Numbered from the stretch's first letter, positions 31,844 through 41,409 are shown. The stretch is DNA of 53,373 bases from Pseudomonadota bacterium (GCA_025352885.1 JANXRZ010000073.1:1-53373), one strand, 5' to 3'. Numbers and translations: made by a program. The notes: generated by a model from the sequence alone, not told the origin.

Positions 31844-32983
31844 CTAACCCGGCACGAGCCTGAGATGCGTGATTTCGGAGGGCGCGCCCAGCCGCTTGGG
31901 CGGGCCCCAGTAGCCCGTGCCGCGGCTCGTGTAAACCCATAAAGTTCCCAGCCGGCGCAGTCCCGCCGTGAACGGCTGCTGCAGCCTCACGAAGAAATTC
32001 CACGGCCAGAACTGGCCCCCGTGCGTGTGCCCCGAGAGCTGCAAGTCGAAGCCTGCGGTTTGCGCGACGATCGCCGTGCGCGGCTGGTGCGCAAGCAGGA
32101 GCTTCACGCCGGCATCCGCAGGTGCGCCTGCGATCGCTGCGAAGGGATCGCTCTTGTGAGAGGCATCGTAGTGGTGCCCGCTGTAATCCGTTACGCCGGC
32201 GACCACGACCGTTTCGCCCTCATGGCGCAGTACCACGTGCTCGTTCATGAGCACCCGTACGCCCAGGCGACGCAATTCAGCGACCCATCCCCCGACGCCC
32301 GAGTAGTACTCGTGGTTGCCGGTCACGAAGAAGCTGCCGTGGCGCGAAGAGAGGCGCGAAAGCGGCTGCGTGTGATGCGCGAGTTGCGCCACGCTTCCAT
32401 CCACGAGATCGCCGGTGACTGCGATCATGTCGGCCTGAAGTGCATTGACCGCGTCGACGATCGCGTCGACGTAACGACGGCGAATGGTCGGCCCCACGTG
32501 AATGTCGCTGATCTGGGCGATGGTGAAGCCGTGCAGCCCCAGCGGAAGTCCGGCGATCGAGACGTCCACGGATCGCACGACCGCCCTGCGGCGCGCGTTA
32601 TAAAACCCGACCAGGGTGAAGAGCGCGGCCAGTATGGGCACTGCCGCAGCACTCAAGCGATGCGCGACCCCGAGCGCGATCACGCCGGTCACCGCCAGGT
32701 CGAATGCCGCAGCGACCAGCAATCCGAGGTCGCGCAGGAACGAGAGCACGAAAAGCGAAGAGAACGAGCCCATCGCGATGGTCCCTGCCCACACGAGCGC
32801 TTCGGCGACGCGATGGGTCCGCGCCCTGCGAGCAAACAAGCCTTGGGGCAGCAACCACGCCGAGAGCAGGAGCCAGACAACCATCGCTGCGACGGCCGTG
32901 CGGCCAAACGTCAGCAGGTCGGGCAGCAGCCGCCAGCCCACATACGCGTGCAGCAGGATGACGACGGTATAAAGACGCAGCAT
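31844..32983 (-). CDS. membrane-anchored metallophosphoesterase
   Basis: 379 residues. Several N-terminal transmembrane helices (about residues 1-130) precede a calcineurin-like phosphoesterase domain with ISDIHVG, TGDLVDG, TGNHEYY and the C-terminal SGHTHGGQ motif, all metal ligands present. It resembles YaeI/YkuE-type membrane phosphoesterases. The substrate is unknown. Convergent with the methyltransferase gene. Confidence 0.88.
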   Translation of the reverse strand: MLRLYTVVILLHAYVGWRLLPDLLTFGRTAVAAMVVWLLLSAWLLPQGLFARRARTHRVAEALVWAGTIAMGSFSSLFVLSFLRDLGLLVAAAFDLAVTGVIALGVAHRLSAAAVPILAALFTLVGFYNARRRAVVRSVDVSIAGLPLGLHGFTIAQISDIHVGPTIRRRYVDAIVDAVNALQADMIAVTGDLVDGSVAQLAHHTQPLSRLSSRHGSFFVTGNHEYYSGVGGWVAELRRLGVRVLMNEHVVLRHEGETVVVAGVTDYSGHHYDASHKSDPFAAIAGAPADAGVKLLLAHQPRTAIVAQTAGFDLQLSGHTHGGQFWPWNFFVRLQQPFTAGLRRLGTLWVYTSRGTGYWGPPKRLGAPSEITHLRLVPG

Positions 32984-33015
32984 GGGAAGGAGGGAGCCGG
33001 ATCGTTGATATCGGG

Positions 33016-33032
33016 GCGTTAGCCCTTAACGC
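33016..33032 (-). terminator. small hairpin between hydrolase and phosphoesterase genes
   Basis: GCGTTA (33016-33021) and TAACGC (33027-33032) form a perfect 6-bp stem with a 5-nt loop in the 75-bp gap. There is no clear T-run, so it is weak as an intrinsic terminator. Confidence 0.25.
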
Positions 33033-33058
33033 AAGGGCAGGTGCAGCCGGAATGCCGC

Positions 33059-33781
33059 TCAGGGGCCTTTGCGCATCCAGCCTTTCATCGCTTCGGCGGT
33101 CTCACGCTCGATGCCGTTGTAACCGTGGTGAGCAAAGGCCTCGCAGTCGTTGCCCGTCGAGATGCCGCCTTCCATCGCGACGAAGTCGTTGCCGAACACT
33201 TCGTGAGACCGCAGGGCCGCGCTATACGGCGTCACACGGCACCAGTCGTTCACGTGATGCAGGACCAGGTGACGATTGCGGAACTGCCGCGCGTCGAACG
33301 AGTAGATCTGGGCTCGAGAAGAGGAGTGGATCTCCCCCGCGATCCTGTCCTGGAGGTACCCCGCCAGCTTCATCGTGGAATGCGTGCCGTTGCTGGTGCC
33401 GGCGAGATAAACGCGCGCCTGGGGGAATCGGCGCTTGATGTCATCGAGCACGGCCTGGATGCGCTCTTCGCTGTCGGAGGCGTTGGTGGCGACTGTGGCG
33501 AAGTCTTCATCGACCAGGTATTTGCGCGCGCGCAACAGGAAATTGCCGCCGAAGCCGTAGACAAGCTTGCCGTCCTGCATGCGGGGGTTCATCACGCCGG
33601 TGCCGCCCGGAAACAGGATGACGACGTATTTCGGGGTTGGGCTGACCGAGTCGAGCACGTACGCGACCGGATCGCCGTTCGGCAAGCGCGCCGAGGTGAC
33701 GAGTTCCTCCATTGCCCCGCAGGTCAATGCGCCAAGCAAGAGGAGCGCGAGCGCAGCGTTCGCCAGCATTTTCTTCATCAT
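33059..33781 (-). CDS. secreted alpha/beta-hydrolase-like protein
   Basis: 240 residues from the first of two ATGs (33779-33781), which starts a signal peptide (KKMLANAALALLLLGALTCGA). The fold is suggested by VVILFPGGTG (oxyanion strand) and the nucleophile elbow AGTSNGTHS, with a late His (FAHHGYNG). Substrate unknown. The start overlaps the stop of the upstream CoA-ligase gene, so the two form an operon. Confidence 0.75.
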   Translation of the reverse strand: MMKKMLANAALALLLLGALTCGAMEELVTSARLPNGDPVAYVLDSVSPTPKYVVILFPGGTGVMNPRMQDGKLVYGFGGNFLLRARKYLVDEDFATVATNASDSEERIQAVLDDIKRRFPQARVYLAGTSNGTHSTMKLAGYLQDRIAGEIHSSSRAQIYSFDARQFRNRHLVLHHVNDWCRVTPYSAALRSHEVFGNDFVAMEGGISTGNDCEAFAHHGYNGIERETAEAMKGWMRKGP

Positions 33782-35316
33782 GCGGTCACCTTCGCCGGCC
33801 AGTACCGGTCGCGCAGCAGGCGCTTGTAAAGCTTGCCGGTGGGATGGCGCGGCAGTTCGGGCTCGAAGTCGACGGACCTCGGGCACTTGAGATGCGACAG
33901 ATTCGCGCGGCAGAAAGCAATCAGCTCTTCAGCGAGCGCCGGGCCGGCTGCTTTCAGGTCGACGGGTTGCACGACGGCCTTCACTTCCTCGCCGAATTCC
34001 TCGTTCGGCACGCCGATCACGGCGGCGTCCATGACCTTGGGATGGGTCACGAGCAGGTTTTCGACCTCCTGCGGGTAGATGTTCACGCCGCCGGAAATGA
34101 TCATGTAGTGCTTGCGGTCGGTGAGATACAGATACCCTTCAGCATCGACGTACCCGACGTCGCCCAGCGTGGTCCAGCCTTGCGGGCTTTTCGAGGACGC
34201 CGTCTTTACCGGATCGTTGTGGTACTCGAAGGCCGGGCCATTTGCGAAGTGGATCGTCCCTGTTTCGCCGGTGGGCACGACTTCATTAGCGTCGTCCAGG
34301 ATCCGCACTTCGCCCACGAGCGCGCGTCCTACCGTCCCGGAGTGCGCAAGCCAGTCGGTCGAATTGCAGGCAACGAACCCGTTGCCCTCGGTGCCCGCGT
34401 AGTACTCGAACAGCACGGGACCCCACCACTCGATCATGCGCTGCTTGACCTGGACGGGACAGGGCGCGGCCGCATGGATCGCCGCACGCAACGTGTCATG
34501 CCGATAGCGCTCGCGAATGGCCGGGTCGAGCTTGAGCATCCTCACGAACATCGTCGGCACCCACTGACTGTGCGTGATGGCGTGCCGCTCGATGAGGGAC
34601 AACGCCTCTTCGGCGTCGAAGTGCTCCATGAGCACGGAAGTGCCGCCAAAGCGCATGACCGTCATATTGAAGCGCAGCGGCGCCGCGTGGTAGAGCGGCG
34701 CCGGCGACAGGTAGATCGAGCCGCTGGCAAGTCCATATAGCTTTTGCGCGACCATGGTGAGGGTGCTTGCCGCATCGATCGCTTCGGCAAGCAACTCCGT
34801 CTTCACACCCTTGGGCCGCCCGGTCGTGCCGGAGGAATACAGCATGTCACGCCCGGCGCACTCGTCCGCGATCCGGCTCGCGGGCTGCTTCGCGCGCGCC
34901 TCCTCGAAAGACGGATAGCCGGGCACCGTGCCGTTGACGGAAAACCGGTGGATCACCTTCGGCGTGCGCGCGAGCAACTCCGCAGCCTGCGCCGCCAGGC
35001 TGGTGGACACGATCAGTGCCTTCGCGCCGCAATCGGCGAGGATGTACTCGGCTTCCTGGCCCGAGAGGCGCGAACTCATCGCGGTGAACAGCAGCCCGGA
35101 GCGTTGCGCTGCAAAGCAGATCTCGAAGAACCGCGCGTTGTTGTCCATCATCAGCGCGATCGAATCGCCGCGCTTCAAGCCGAGGCTGCGAAACAGGTGG
35201 GCGCCCTGGTTCGAGCGCTCCTCGAGCTGCCGGTAGGTCACTGCCTCGCCCGAGCGCGCCATGACGTAGGCGACCTTCCCGGGCGTCGAAACCGAATGGT
35301 GGCAGGGGTGGTACAT
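33778..35316 (-). CDS. AMP-dependent acyl-CoA synthetase
   Basis: 512 residues with intact adenylate-forming motifs: YSSGTTGRPKGVK, YYAGTEGNG in the A5 position, GGVNIYPQEVEN and the C-terminal HPTGKLYK lysine. It is a second acid:CoA ligase, distinct from the one at 27219. The substrate is unresolved. It is divergent from the dehydrogenase gene at 35399. Confidence 0.9.
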   Translation of the reverse strand: MYHPCHHSVSTPGKVAYVMARSGEAVTYRQLEERSNQGAHLFRSLGLKRGDSIALMMDNNARFFEICFAAQRSGLLFTAMSSRLSGQEAEYILADCGAKALIVSTSLAAQAAELLARTPKVIHRFSVNGTVPGYPSFEEARAKQPASRIADECAGRDMLYSSGTTGRPKGVKTELLAEAIDAASTLTMVAQKLYGLASGSIYLSPAPLYHAAPLRFNMTVMRFGGTSVLMEHFDAEEALSLIERHAITHSQWVPTMFVRMLKLDPAIRERYRHDTLRAAIHAAAPCPVQVKQRMIEWWGPVLFEYYAGTEGNGFVACNSTDWLAHSGTVGRALVGEVRILDDANEVVPTGETGTIHFANGPAFEYHNDPVKTASSKSPQGWTTLGDVGYVDAEGYLYLTDRKHYMIISGGVNIYPQEVENLLVTHPKVMDAAVIGVPNEEFGEEVKAVVQPVDLKAAGPALAEELIAFCRANLSHLKCPRSVDFEPELPRHPTGKLYKRLLRDRYWPAKVTA

Positions 35317-35398
35317 CGGGGCTCCGGCTGGACTCAGCGCATCGCGGGGCAGTGTTCACAACTACAATCGTTCCGTCAACTTTACAGGACGCTCTCCA

Positions 35399-36298
35399 AT
35401 GACAACGACAACGACGGGATTCATCGGCCTGGGCCGCATGGGCAAACCCATGGCCTCGAACCTGCAGAAGAAAGGCCACGGCCTGGTGGTGTACGACATC
35501 GTGCCGGGTCCGATGAAGGAGCTGGTCGCATTGGGCGCACGGGCCGCGGGAAGCGTGGCCGAAGTCGCCAAGCTGGCCGATATCGTGATCACCATGCTGC
35601 CAAGCGGCGTGGAAGTCGAGCAGACGCTGTTCGGCACGGACGGCGTGATCGCCCACGCAAAGCGCGGCACGCTCCTCATGGACATGAGCACCATCGATCC
35701 GCAAACCACCGATCGGCTGGCCGCACGCGCCATCGAGGCCGGCATGAGCCTGGTCGACTCGCCCGTCGGCCGTCTCGCCAGCCACGCCGACCGCGGCGAA
35801 TGCCTTTTCATGGTCGGCGGCTCCGACGCTGAATTCGCACGGGTGAAGCCGCTCCTCCAGGCGATGGGCAACACCATCCATCACTGCGGTCCGGTGGGCA
35901 CCGGCATGCGCACCAAGCTCGTCAATAATTATCTGTCCATCGTCTCCTGCCAGATGAACGCCGAGGCGCTGGCTCTGTCGCAGCGCTTCGGGCTCACGCT
36001 CGGAAAGACGCTCGAAGTGCTCTACGGCACGACCGCGACGAACGGCCAGCTCAAGATGGCGTGGCCGGCCAAGGTCCTCGGCGGCGATATCGAACCGGGC
36101 TTCACGATCGACCTCGCGCACAAGGACCTCTCGCTCATCGTTACGGCGGCCAATAACGCCAAGGTGCCCATGCCTGTGGGCGCCGCCGCACGCGAAGCCT
36201 TCAACGGCGCGCGGGCCGGCGCCTACGCGAAGAAGGATTTCTCTTCGATGGTCGATGTACTGTGCGACTACGCAGGCATCGAAAAAGCGCGCCTTTGA
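35399..36298 (+). CDS. NAD(P)-dependent beta-hydroxyacid dehydrogenase
   Basis: 299 residues with the Rossmann motif GFIGLGRMGKPMASN, the DSPVG substrate loop region and the catalytic Lys in GMRTKLVNNYLS. This is the layout of 3-hydroxyisobutyrate dehydrogenase/tartronate semialdehyde reductase enzymes. It oxidises a beta-hydroxyacid or reduces the semialdehyde. A TACAAT box lies 30 bp upstream (35363-35368) without a good -35. Confidence 0.9.
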   Translation: MTTTTTGFIGLGRMGKPMASNLQKKGHGLVVYDIVPGPMKELVALGARAAGSVAEVAKLADIVITMLPSGVEVEQTLFGTDGVIAHAKRGTLLMDMSTIDPQTTDRLAARAIEAGMSLVDSPVGRLASHADRGECLFMVGGSDAEFARVKPLLQAMGNTIHHCGPVGTGMRTKLVNNYLSIVSCQMNAEALALSQRFGLTLGKTLEVLYGTTATNGQLKMAWPAKVLGGDIEPGFTIDLAHKDLSLIVTAANNAKVPMPVGAAAREAFNGARAGAYAKKDFSSMVDVLCDYAGIEKARL

Positions 36299-36361
36299 AA
36301 CCGGCCAATGGCAGCAATCTGCCCTGGGAGCCAGTAACCACGCGGGGGAAGCGCGCTTTTT
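36282..36361. terminator. 11-bp inverted repeat between convergent genes
   Basis: AAAAAGCGCGC (36282-36292, inside the end of the dehydrogenase gene) is perfectly complementary to GCGCGCTTTTT (36351-36361), with 58 bp between. Each strand would give a GC stem ending in five U residues, so it could end transcription both ways, though the loop is long. TGGCAGCAAT occurs twice, at 36309 and 36361. Confidence 0.45.
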
Positions 36362-36395
36362 GGCAGCAATAGTCTGCGCGCCCCCCGGGCCACGC

Positions 36396-38720
36396 TCAGG
36401 TTGGGTGCAGGACCCGCCAGATCTTCTCCGGCGTCAGCGGCATGTCGAGCGTCTTCAGTCCGCGGGTTCCCATCGCATCCAGCACGGCGTTCACCGCGGC
36501 CGGCATCGCGCCGTGGCAGCCGGCTTCGCCGACGCCTTTGGCGCCGAGGCGATTCAGCGCGCTCGGCACCGTCTGGTCGAACCCGGTCTCGAGGTCCGGG
36601 ATCGCTTCGGCGCGCGGCATCGCGTAGTCCATGAACGACCCCGTGAGGAGCTGGCCGGTTTCGTCGTAGACCGACTGCTCCATGAAAGCCTGGCCGATCC
36701 CCTGAGCGATTCCGCCGTGCACCTGGCCTTCGGCCATAAGCGGATTCATTACGCGGCCGATGTCGTCTACGGCCGTGAGGCGCGCGAGCTGCACGACGCC
36801 GGTCTCCGGATCGACCTCGGCTTCGGCGATCTGGCAGCCGTTCGGCCACGTCTGCCCCGCCGCTGTTTCCGTGTGCTCGATGCGCAGCCGCCGTTCCGGC
36901 TGTCGGCCCGCAAGCTCGGCCAGGCCGATCGACCGGTCGGTGCCCGCGATGCGGTAGCGTCCCTCGACGAACTCGATATCGGTGCCTGCCGCCTCGAGCT
37001 CTTTTGCGGCCAGCTCCCGGCCGGCTTCGATGAGCGCGCGCGCGCCCATGAGCGTGGCGCTGCCACCAATCTGCAACGTGCGGGAGCCGCCTGCGCCGCC
37101 GCCGGTTTTCGCAATGTCGGTATCGCCCTGGATGATGTGCACGGCCTCCGGCGCAATGCCCAGCAACTCGGACACGATCTGCGCATATGCGGTCTGGATG
37201 CCCTGCCCGATCTGCTGCGTGCCCGAAATTAACGTGACCTTTCCTTCGGCATCGATGCTCAAGGCTACGGTCTCGCTCGTGCGCGCGCTCCCAGTAATCT
37301 CGACGTAGCAGCCGACGCCCCGCCCGTACAACAGGCCGCGTTTTTCCGCGGCTTCCTTGCGGCGCGCATACCCTTCCCAGTCGGCCGCCTTCATTGCGCC
37401 GCGCAGGATTTTCTCGAAGTCGCCGCAGTCGTATTCGGCGCCGGCCGGGTTCTTGTACGGCATCTGGTCGGCGCGCACGAGGTTCTTGAGCCGCAGCTCG
37501 ATCGGGTCTACACCCAGTTCTCGGGCAGCGGTGCTCACCAATCGTTCGAGCAGATACCCCATCTCCGGGCGGCCGGCGCCGCGGTAAGCATCGACCGGCG
37601 TGGTATGCGTAAACAGGATGCGCACCTCGTGATCGAGCACGGGAATGGCGTACACGCCGGTCGGCGCGCGCGCCCCTGACATCGCAGGCACACACGCCCC
37701 GAAGTTCGAGACGTACGCGCCCACATTGGCAATGGAGCGCATGCGAAGGGCGGTGAAGCGATGCTGCGCGTCGAGCGCCAGTTCGGCCTCAACGATGCTG
37801 TCGCGACCGTGGACTTCGGAGAGGAAATTCTCCGAGCGATCGGCCCGCCACTTGACCGGACGGCCGAGCGCGCGCGCGGCAAACAACAGCGCCGCGTGCT
37901 CCGGGTACGCATACCCGCGCGCGCCAAAGCCCCCGCCGACATCCGTGCACACAATGCGAAATGCGTCTTCGCCGAGGCCGAAGACCTTCGCCAGCTGGCC
38001 TCGCACCGTGTGGGTATTCTGCGCGGGACAATAGAGAGTAAAGCGGCCTGCCGAGAATTCCGCCGCAAGCGCCCGCGGCTCGAGCGGATTGGCGATCACG
38101 CGCTGGTTGACGACCCGCAGCTTCACCACATGCGCGGCGGAAGAAAACGCGCTCTTGGCGGCGGCAGCATCGCCCATGCGGTAGAACGCGGCGATGTTGC
38201 CGTACTCCGGCACGAAGGCGGCGGGCCAGTGAACCGGCGCATCGCCCTTGGCGGCGGTGGGCAGGTCCGCATTTGCCGGCAGCGGTTCCCACTCGACCTC
38301 AACCAGTTCTGCCGCGTCGCGCGCCTGCTCGCGTGTTTCGGCAACGACCATCGCCACCGCATCGCCCACGAAGCGCACGACGTCGGAGGTCAATGCGTTG
38401 CGCGGCGGCACGGTCATCTCGGCGCCGTCCGGGCGCTTGTGCATTTGCGTGAAGGGGATCGGGCCGAGCTTTGCAGCCACGATGTCCGCGCCTGTGTAGA
38501 CCGCGAGGACACCGGGCGCCGAACGAGCGGCGGCAATGTCTATGCCCGCAATCTTCGCGTGCGCATGCGGCGAGCGCGTGAAGGCGGCATGGACCTGGTT
38601 CGGCAGGGACACGTCGTCGGTGAAGCGGCCCTGGCCGCTCAGGAGCCGGGCGTCTTCGAGGCGGCGCATCGGCTTGCCGATCCATTGGCTCGTGCCGGGT
38701 TGGAGTGATTGTTCGCTCAT
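36396..38720 (-). CDS. xanthine dehydrogenase-family molybdopterin-binding subunit (CoxL-like)
   Basis: 774 residues from ATG 38718-38720 (ribosome site GGAGAAAG). It has the a/b hammerhead start (GKPMRRLEDARLLSGQG), the molybdopterin-binding GGGFGARGYAYPEHA segment and the catalytic Glu in KGVGEAGCHGA. It would hydroxylate an aldehyde, aromatic or N-heterocyclic substrate. The medium (FAD) and small (2Fe-2S) subunits normally encoded beside it are absent here. Confidence 0.9.
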   Translation of the reverse strand: MSEQSLQPGTSQWIGKPMRRLEDARLLSGQGRFTDDVSLPNQVHAAFTRSPHAHAKIAGIDIAAARSAPGVLAVYTGADIVAAKLGPIPFTQMHKRPDGAEMTVPPRNALTSDVVRFVGDAVAMVVAETREQARDAAELVEVEWEPLPANADLPTAAKGDAPVHWPAAFVPEYGNIAAFYRMGDAAAAKSAFSSAAHVVKLRVVNQRVIANPLEPRALAAEFSAGRFTLYCPAQNTHTVRGQLAKVFGLGEDAFRIVCTDVGGGFGARGYAYPEHAALLFAARALGRPVKWRADRSENFLSEVHGRDSIVEAELALDAQHRFTALRMRSIANVGAYVSNFGACVPAMSGARAPTGVYAIPVLDHEVRILFTHTTPVDAYRGAGRPEMGYLLERLVSTAARELGVDPIELRLKNLVRADQMPYKNPAGAEYDCGDFEKILRGAMKAADWEGYARRKEAAEKRGLLYGRGVGCYVEITGSARTSETVALSIDAEGKVTLISGTQQIGQGIQTAYAQIVSELLGIAPEAVHIIQGDTDIAKTGGGAGGSRTLQIGGSATLMGARALIEAGRELAAKELEAAGTDIEFVEGRYRIAGTDRSIGLAELAGRQPERRLRIEHTETAAGQTWPNGCQIAEAEVDPETGVVQLARLTAVDDIGRVMNPLMAEGQVHGGIAQGIGQAFMEQSVYDETGQLLTGSFMDYAMPRAEAIPDLETGFDQTVPSALNRLGAKGVGEAGCHGAMPAAVNAVLDAMGTRGLKTLDMPLTPEKIWRVLHPT

Positions 38721-38889
38721 GCGAGGACTTTCTCCGCAGATTTTGGGATGGGATTCCCCCATTATGGCAAAGGCGCCCGGGCGCTGCGACGACCGCATTA
38801 GCTTGAAAAAGTGCAAATTCCGGGAGCGGCGGCGGGTTTTGCCGCACAATGCGTACGGGTTCCGATCATCAGGGGGAGGCTGATCGATC

Positions 38890-39636
38890 ATGATGAATTC
38901 CTACCAGCCCGGCGAGCTGATCTTCGTGCAGGGGCAGCCGAGCGAATGCGTGTACCTCATCGAGTCCGGCGAGATCGAGCTCCTGGAGAGTTCCGATTCG
39001 CGAACGCTCCGCATCGCCAAGCTCGTCAAGGGCGACCTGCTCGGTGAAATGGCGCTGGTCGACGAGCGCCCCAGGGCCTTCAGCGCCCGCGCGGTAACCG
39101 AAACGACAGTGTCCATCGTGTCGCGCGAGCAGTTCGTGAAGCTCATGTTCCGCGACCCGGCCGAAGGCTTGCGCTACCTCGGCGCCTTCTTCGAGCGCCT
39201 GCGCACGACGAACAAGCCCTCTGGCGTGGCCGCGGATCCCGAGCCCGACAAGGCCCGCCAGGCGCACATCCGCCTGTTGCCGCTCACCAAAACGGCCAAG
39301 CAGGCCGTCTCGGACGAAGGCCTCATCGTGTCGCGGTTTCCATTTCGCGTAGGGCGGGAGCCCGCTGAAGGGCGCTCGCGCTTGAGCAGCAACGATTTGG
39401 GGCTGCCTGACGTCGACCCCTACAACGTTTCGCGCGAGCACTTCTCGATCGAAACCGACGGCGAAGGCGTGATGCTGTACGACCGCGGCAGCTTTCATGG
39501 AACGATCGTGAACGGCACGCAGATCGGTGGCAACCGCATCATCGGGTCGGTGCGCCTGCAGCCCGGCGGCAATGAAATCATTGCAGGATTGCCGGATTCG
39601 CCTTTCCGCTTCTCGGTGCAGGTGAGCGAGCGCTAG
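38890..39636 (+). CDS. cyclic-nucleotide-binding domain plus FHA domain protein
   Basis: 248 residues with no DNA-binding helix-turn-helix. A Crp-type cNMP-binding fold (about 1-115) has the cassette LLGEMALVDERPRAFSARA with its Arg. It is followed by an FHA domain (about 145-245) with FRVGREP, VSREHFSIE and RGSFHGTIVNG. It could couple a cyclic nucleotide to phosphothreonine recognition. The ribosome site GGGGGAGG precedes the double ATG. It echoes the cNMP and FHA domains in the electron-transfer island but stands among catabolic genes. Confidence 0.85.
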   Translation: MMNSYQPGELIFVQGQPSECVYLIESGEIELLESSDSRTLRIAKLVKGDLLGEMALVDERPRAFSARAVTETTVSIVSREQFVKLMFRDPAEGLRYLGAFFERLRTTNKPSGVAADPEPDKARQAHIRLLPLTKTAKQAVSDEGLIVSRFPFRVGREPAEGRSRLSSNDLGLPDVDPYNVSREHFSIETDGEGVMLYDRGSFHGTIVNGTQIGGNRIIGSVRLQPGGNEIIAGLPDSPFRFSVQVSER

Positions 39637-39661
39637 ACGGCGCTCGCTGCATCAGCTCACC

Positions 39662-40624
39662 CTACATCTTAAGGAGGCGCCGGGCGTTGCCGTGCAGGAT
39701 CTTGTCCTTGTCGGCCGTGCATAGCGGCACGGTCTTCATCCACTCGGTGCCGGGCACGTTGTCCACATACGGCCAGTCCACCGAGAACATGATGCGCTCG
39801 ACGCCGAGTTCCATGATCGAGCACAGCAGGGCCGGGGTCGAAAAGTTGCCGCTCGTGGTGATCCAGAAATGCTCCCTGAACGCTTCGCGGAATGACGTCG
39901 TGCGGTTGCCTTCGCGCGACATCGCCTGGTCGATCCGCCAGAGCGAGAACGGCAGGCCCTCGCCCATGTGGCCGAGGATCAGCTTGACGCCGGGATAGGC
40001 CTCCAGCACGCCGCTCAGCACGATGCGGATCGCCTGCGTCGCGGTCTCCACGCCGAACCCCCAGCCCGCGGTGAGGATCGACGGGAAGTCCTTCACGTAC
40101 TCCTTGTAATACGCCTCGATCACGGCCGGGTGCGGCATCGCCGGATGAAGGTAGAGCGGAACGTCGAGCGCCCGAGCCCGTTCGTAGATCGGCCAGAAGC
40201 GCCGGTCGTCGAAGAAGAGACCGTTGGCCAGGCCATGCACCATCGCGCCCTTGAAGCCGTGTTTCGTCACGACTCTTTCCAGCTCGTCGGCCGACGCGAG
40301 TGGATCGACCGTCGGCAGCACGCCGAATGCCTCGAAGCGGCCCGGATGGGCCAGCACTGCTTCGTGCAGGCGATCGTTCACCCGACGCGCGAGCGCAACT
40401 GCGGAGTCCGAGTCCAGCCGCTGAGTGGCCGGTGCCCCGTGCGAGAGCACCTGTACGTCGATGCCGGCCTCGTCCATGGCGTCGATGCGCAGCTCGCCCA
40501 GGCTGTCGAGCTTTGGGCGCAGCCCGCGGTTGTTGACTTCGGGGCTCTTGAAGCCCGCGGCGAGCTCGGCGTCCCAGTAGTGCTCTTCGAGTGCGATGAC
40601 GAAGGGTTTCGGATCAGTGGCCAA
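39662..40624 (-). CDS. amidohydrolase 2 family metal-dependent decarboxylase-like enzyme
   Basis: 320 residues from TTG 40622-40624, preferred because GGAGAA lies 6 bp upstream; the frame opens further upstream without a family N-terminus. Metal ligands of the gamma-resorcylate decarboxylase type are visible: IALEEH near the start, LYLHPAMPHP in the middle and FSVDWPY near the end. The family decarboxylates aromatic acids or hydrolyses related substrates. Second gene of an operon with the CMD-like gene, 31 bp away. Confidence 0.85.
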   Translation of the reverse strand: MATDPKPFVIALEEHYWDAELAAGFKSPEVNNRGLRPKLDSLGELRIDAMDEAGIDVQVLSHGAPATQRLDSDSAVALARRVNDRLHEAVLAHPGRFEAFGVLPTVDPLASADELERVVTKHGFKGAMVHGLANGLFFDDRRFWPIYERARALDVPLYLHPAMPHPAVIEAYYKEYVKDFPSILTAGWGFGVETATQAIRIVLSGVLEAYPGVKLILGHMGEGLPFSLWRIDQAMSREGNRTTSFREAFREHFWITTSGNFSTPALLCSIMELGVERIMFSVDWPYVDNVPGTEWMKTVPLCTADKDKILHGNARRLLKM

Positions 40625-40655
40625 GCGAAGTTCTCCGGTGGGGCTGCGAAGCGCT

Positions 40656-41336
40656 CTACTTGAGCACGGGAAGCGGCGGCCTTCCGCCGCCCGGGATCGG
40701 CGCACGGTCGACGTTGAGGATCATCGAGACCAGAACGTAATAGCCGTTGACGGCGATGAGGTCCACTACGCCCTGCTCGCCGAACCGGTCGACCACCGCC
40801 TTGTAAGTCGCATCGCTGACTTCATGACGCGTGTGCAGTTCCTGCGAGAAGTTATAAATGATGGTTTCGTCCGGAGGCATGTTGGCCGGGCGCCGTCCCT
40901 GCGCAAGGTCTTCGGCGACTGCCGGGTCGAGCCCGGCCTTGAGCGCGAGCCGGTGATGCGCGAACCACTCGTACTGCGATCCCCACTGGCGGGCCGTCAC
41001 GAGGATCGCGAACTCGTTCAGGCGCTGGGGGAGCGAAGTCTTGAAGCGGACGTATTCGGCCACCTGGCGCAGCGATTGCGCGAGTTCCGGGCTGCGCAGG
41101 TAGACGTTGAACGGACTGCCCAAAAACGTCGCGCCCGGCACCACGGCCGCGCTCCCGGTGGACGACGTGGGACCGGCGACGATCGCGTCGGCGTACGCGC
41201 GCTGCGGCGGGGTCATCTCAGTGAAGGGAACGATCTTGAAGCGGCGGCCGTCGTCCTGGGCCGCGGCGTCGGGTGCAGGTCCGGCGAATCCGGCGGCGAG
41301 TGCTGCGCACAGTGCGGCTGCTTTCAGGCAGTTCAT
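40656..41336 (-). CDS. carboxymuconolactone decarboxylase-like protein with signal peptide
   Basis: 226 residues. A signal peptide ends near PDAAAQ (about residue 27). The AhpD/CMD-like core follows with LPQRLNEFAILVTARQWGSQYEWFAHHRLALKAG, in which the family's redox Cys pair is replaced (no C-x2-C). This makes it a CMD-like rather than AhpD-like protein. A periplasmic location is unusual but recurrent. It precedes the decarboxylase-like gene on the same strand. Confidence 0.82.
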   Translation of the reverse strand: MNCLKAAALCAALAAGFAGPAPDAAAQDDGRRFKIVPFTEMTPPQRAYADAIVAGPTSSTGSAAVVPGATFLGSPFNVYLRSPELAQSLRQVAEYVRFKTSLPQRLNEFAILVTARQWGSQYEWFAHHRLALKAGLDPAVAEDLAQGRRPANMPPDETIIYNFSQELHTRHEVSDATYKAVVDRFGEQGVVDLIAVNGYYVLVSMILNVDRAPIPGGGRPPLPVLK

Positions 41337-41409
41337 GGTGGGGGTCTCCTCTGGTTTTTGGTCGGGGCGCGGCCAGTCTACCGTTAGAGTCCTGCGACGG
41401 TTCGCCCAC

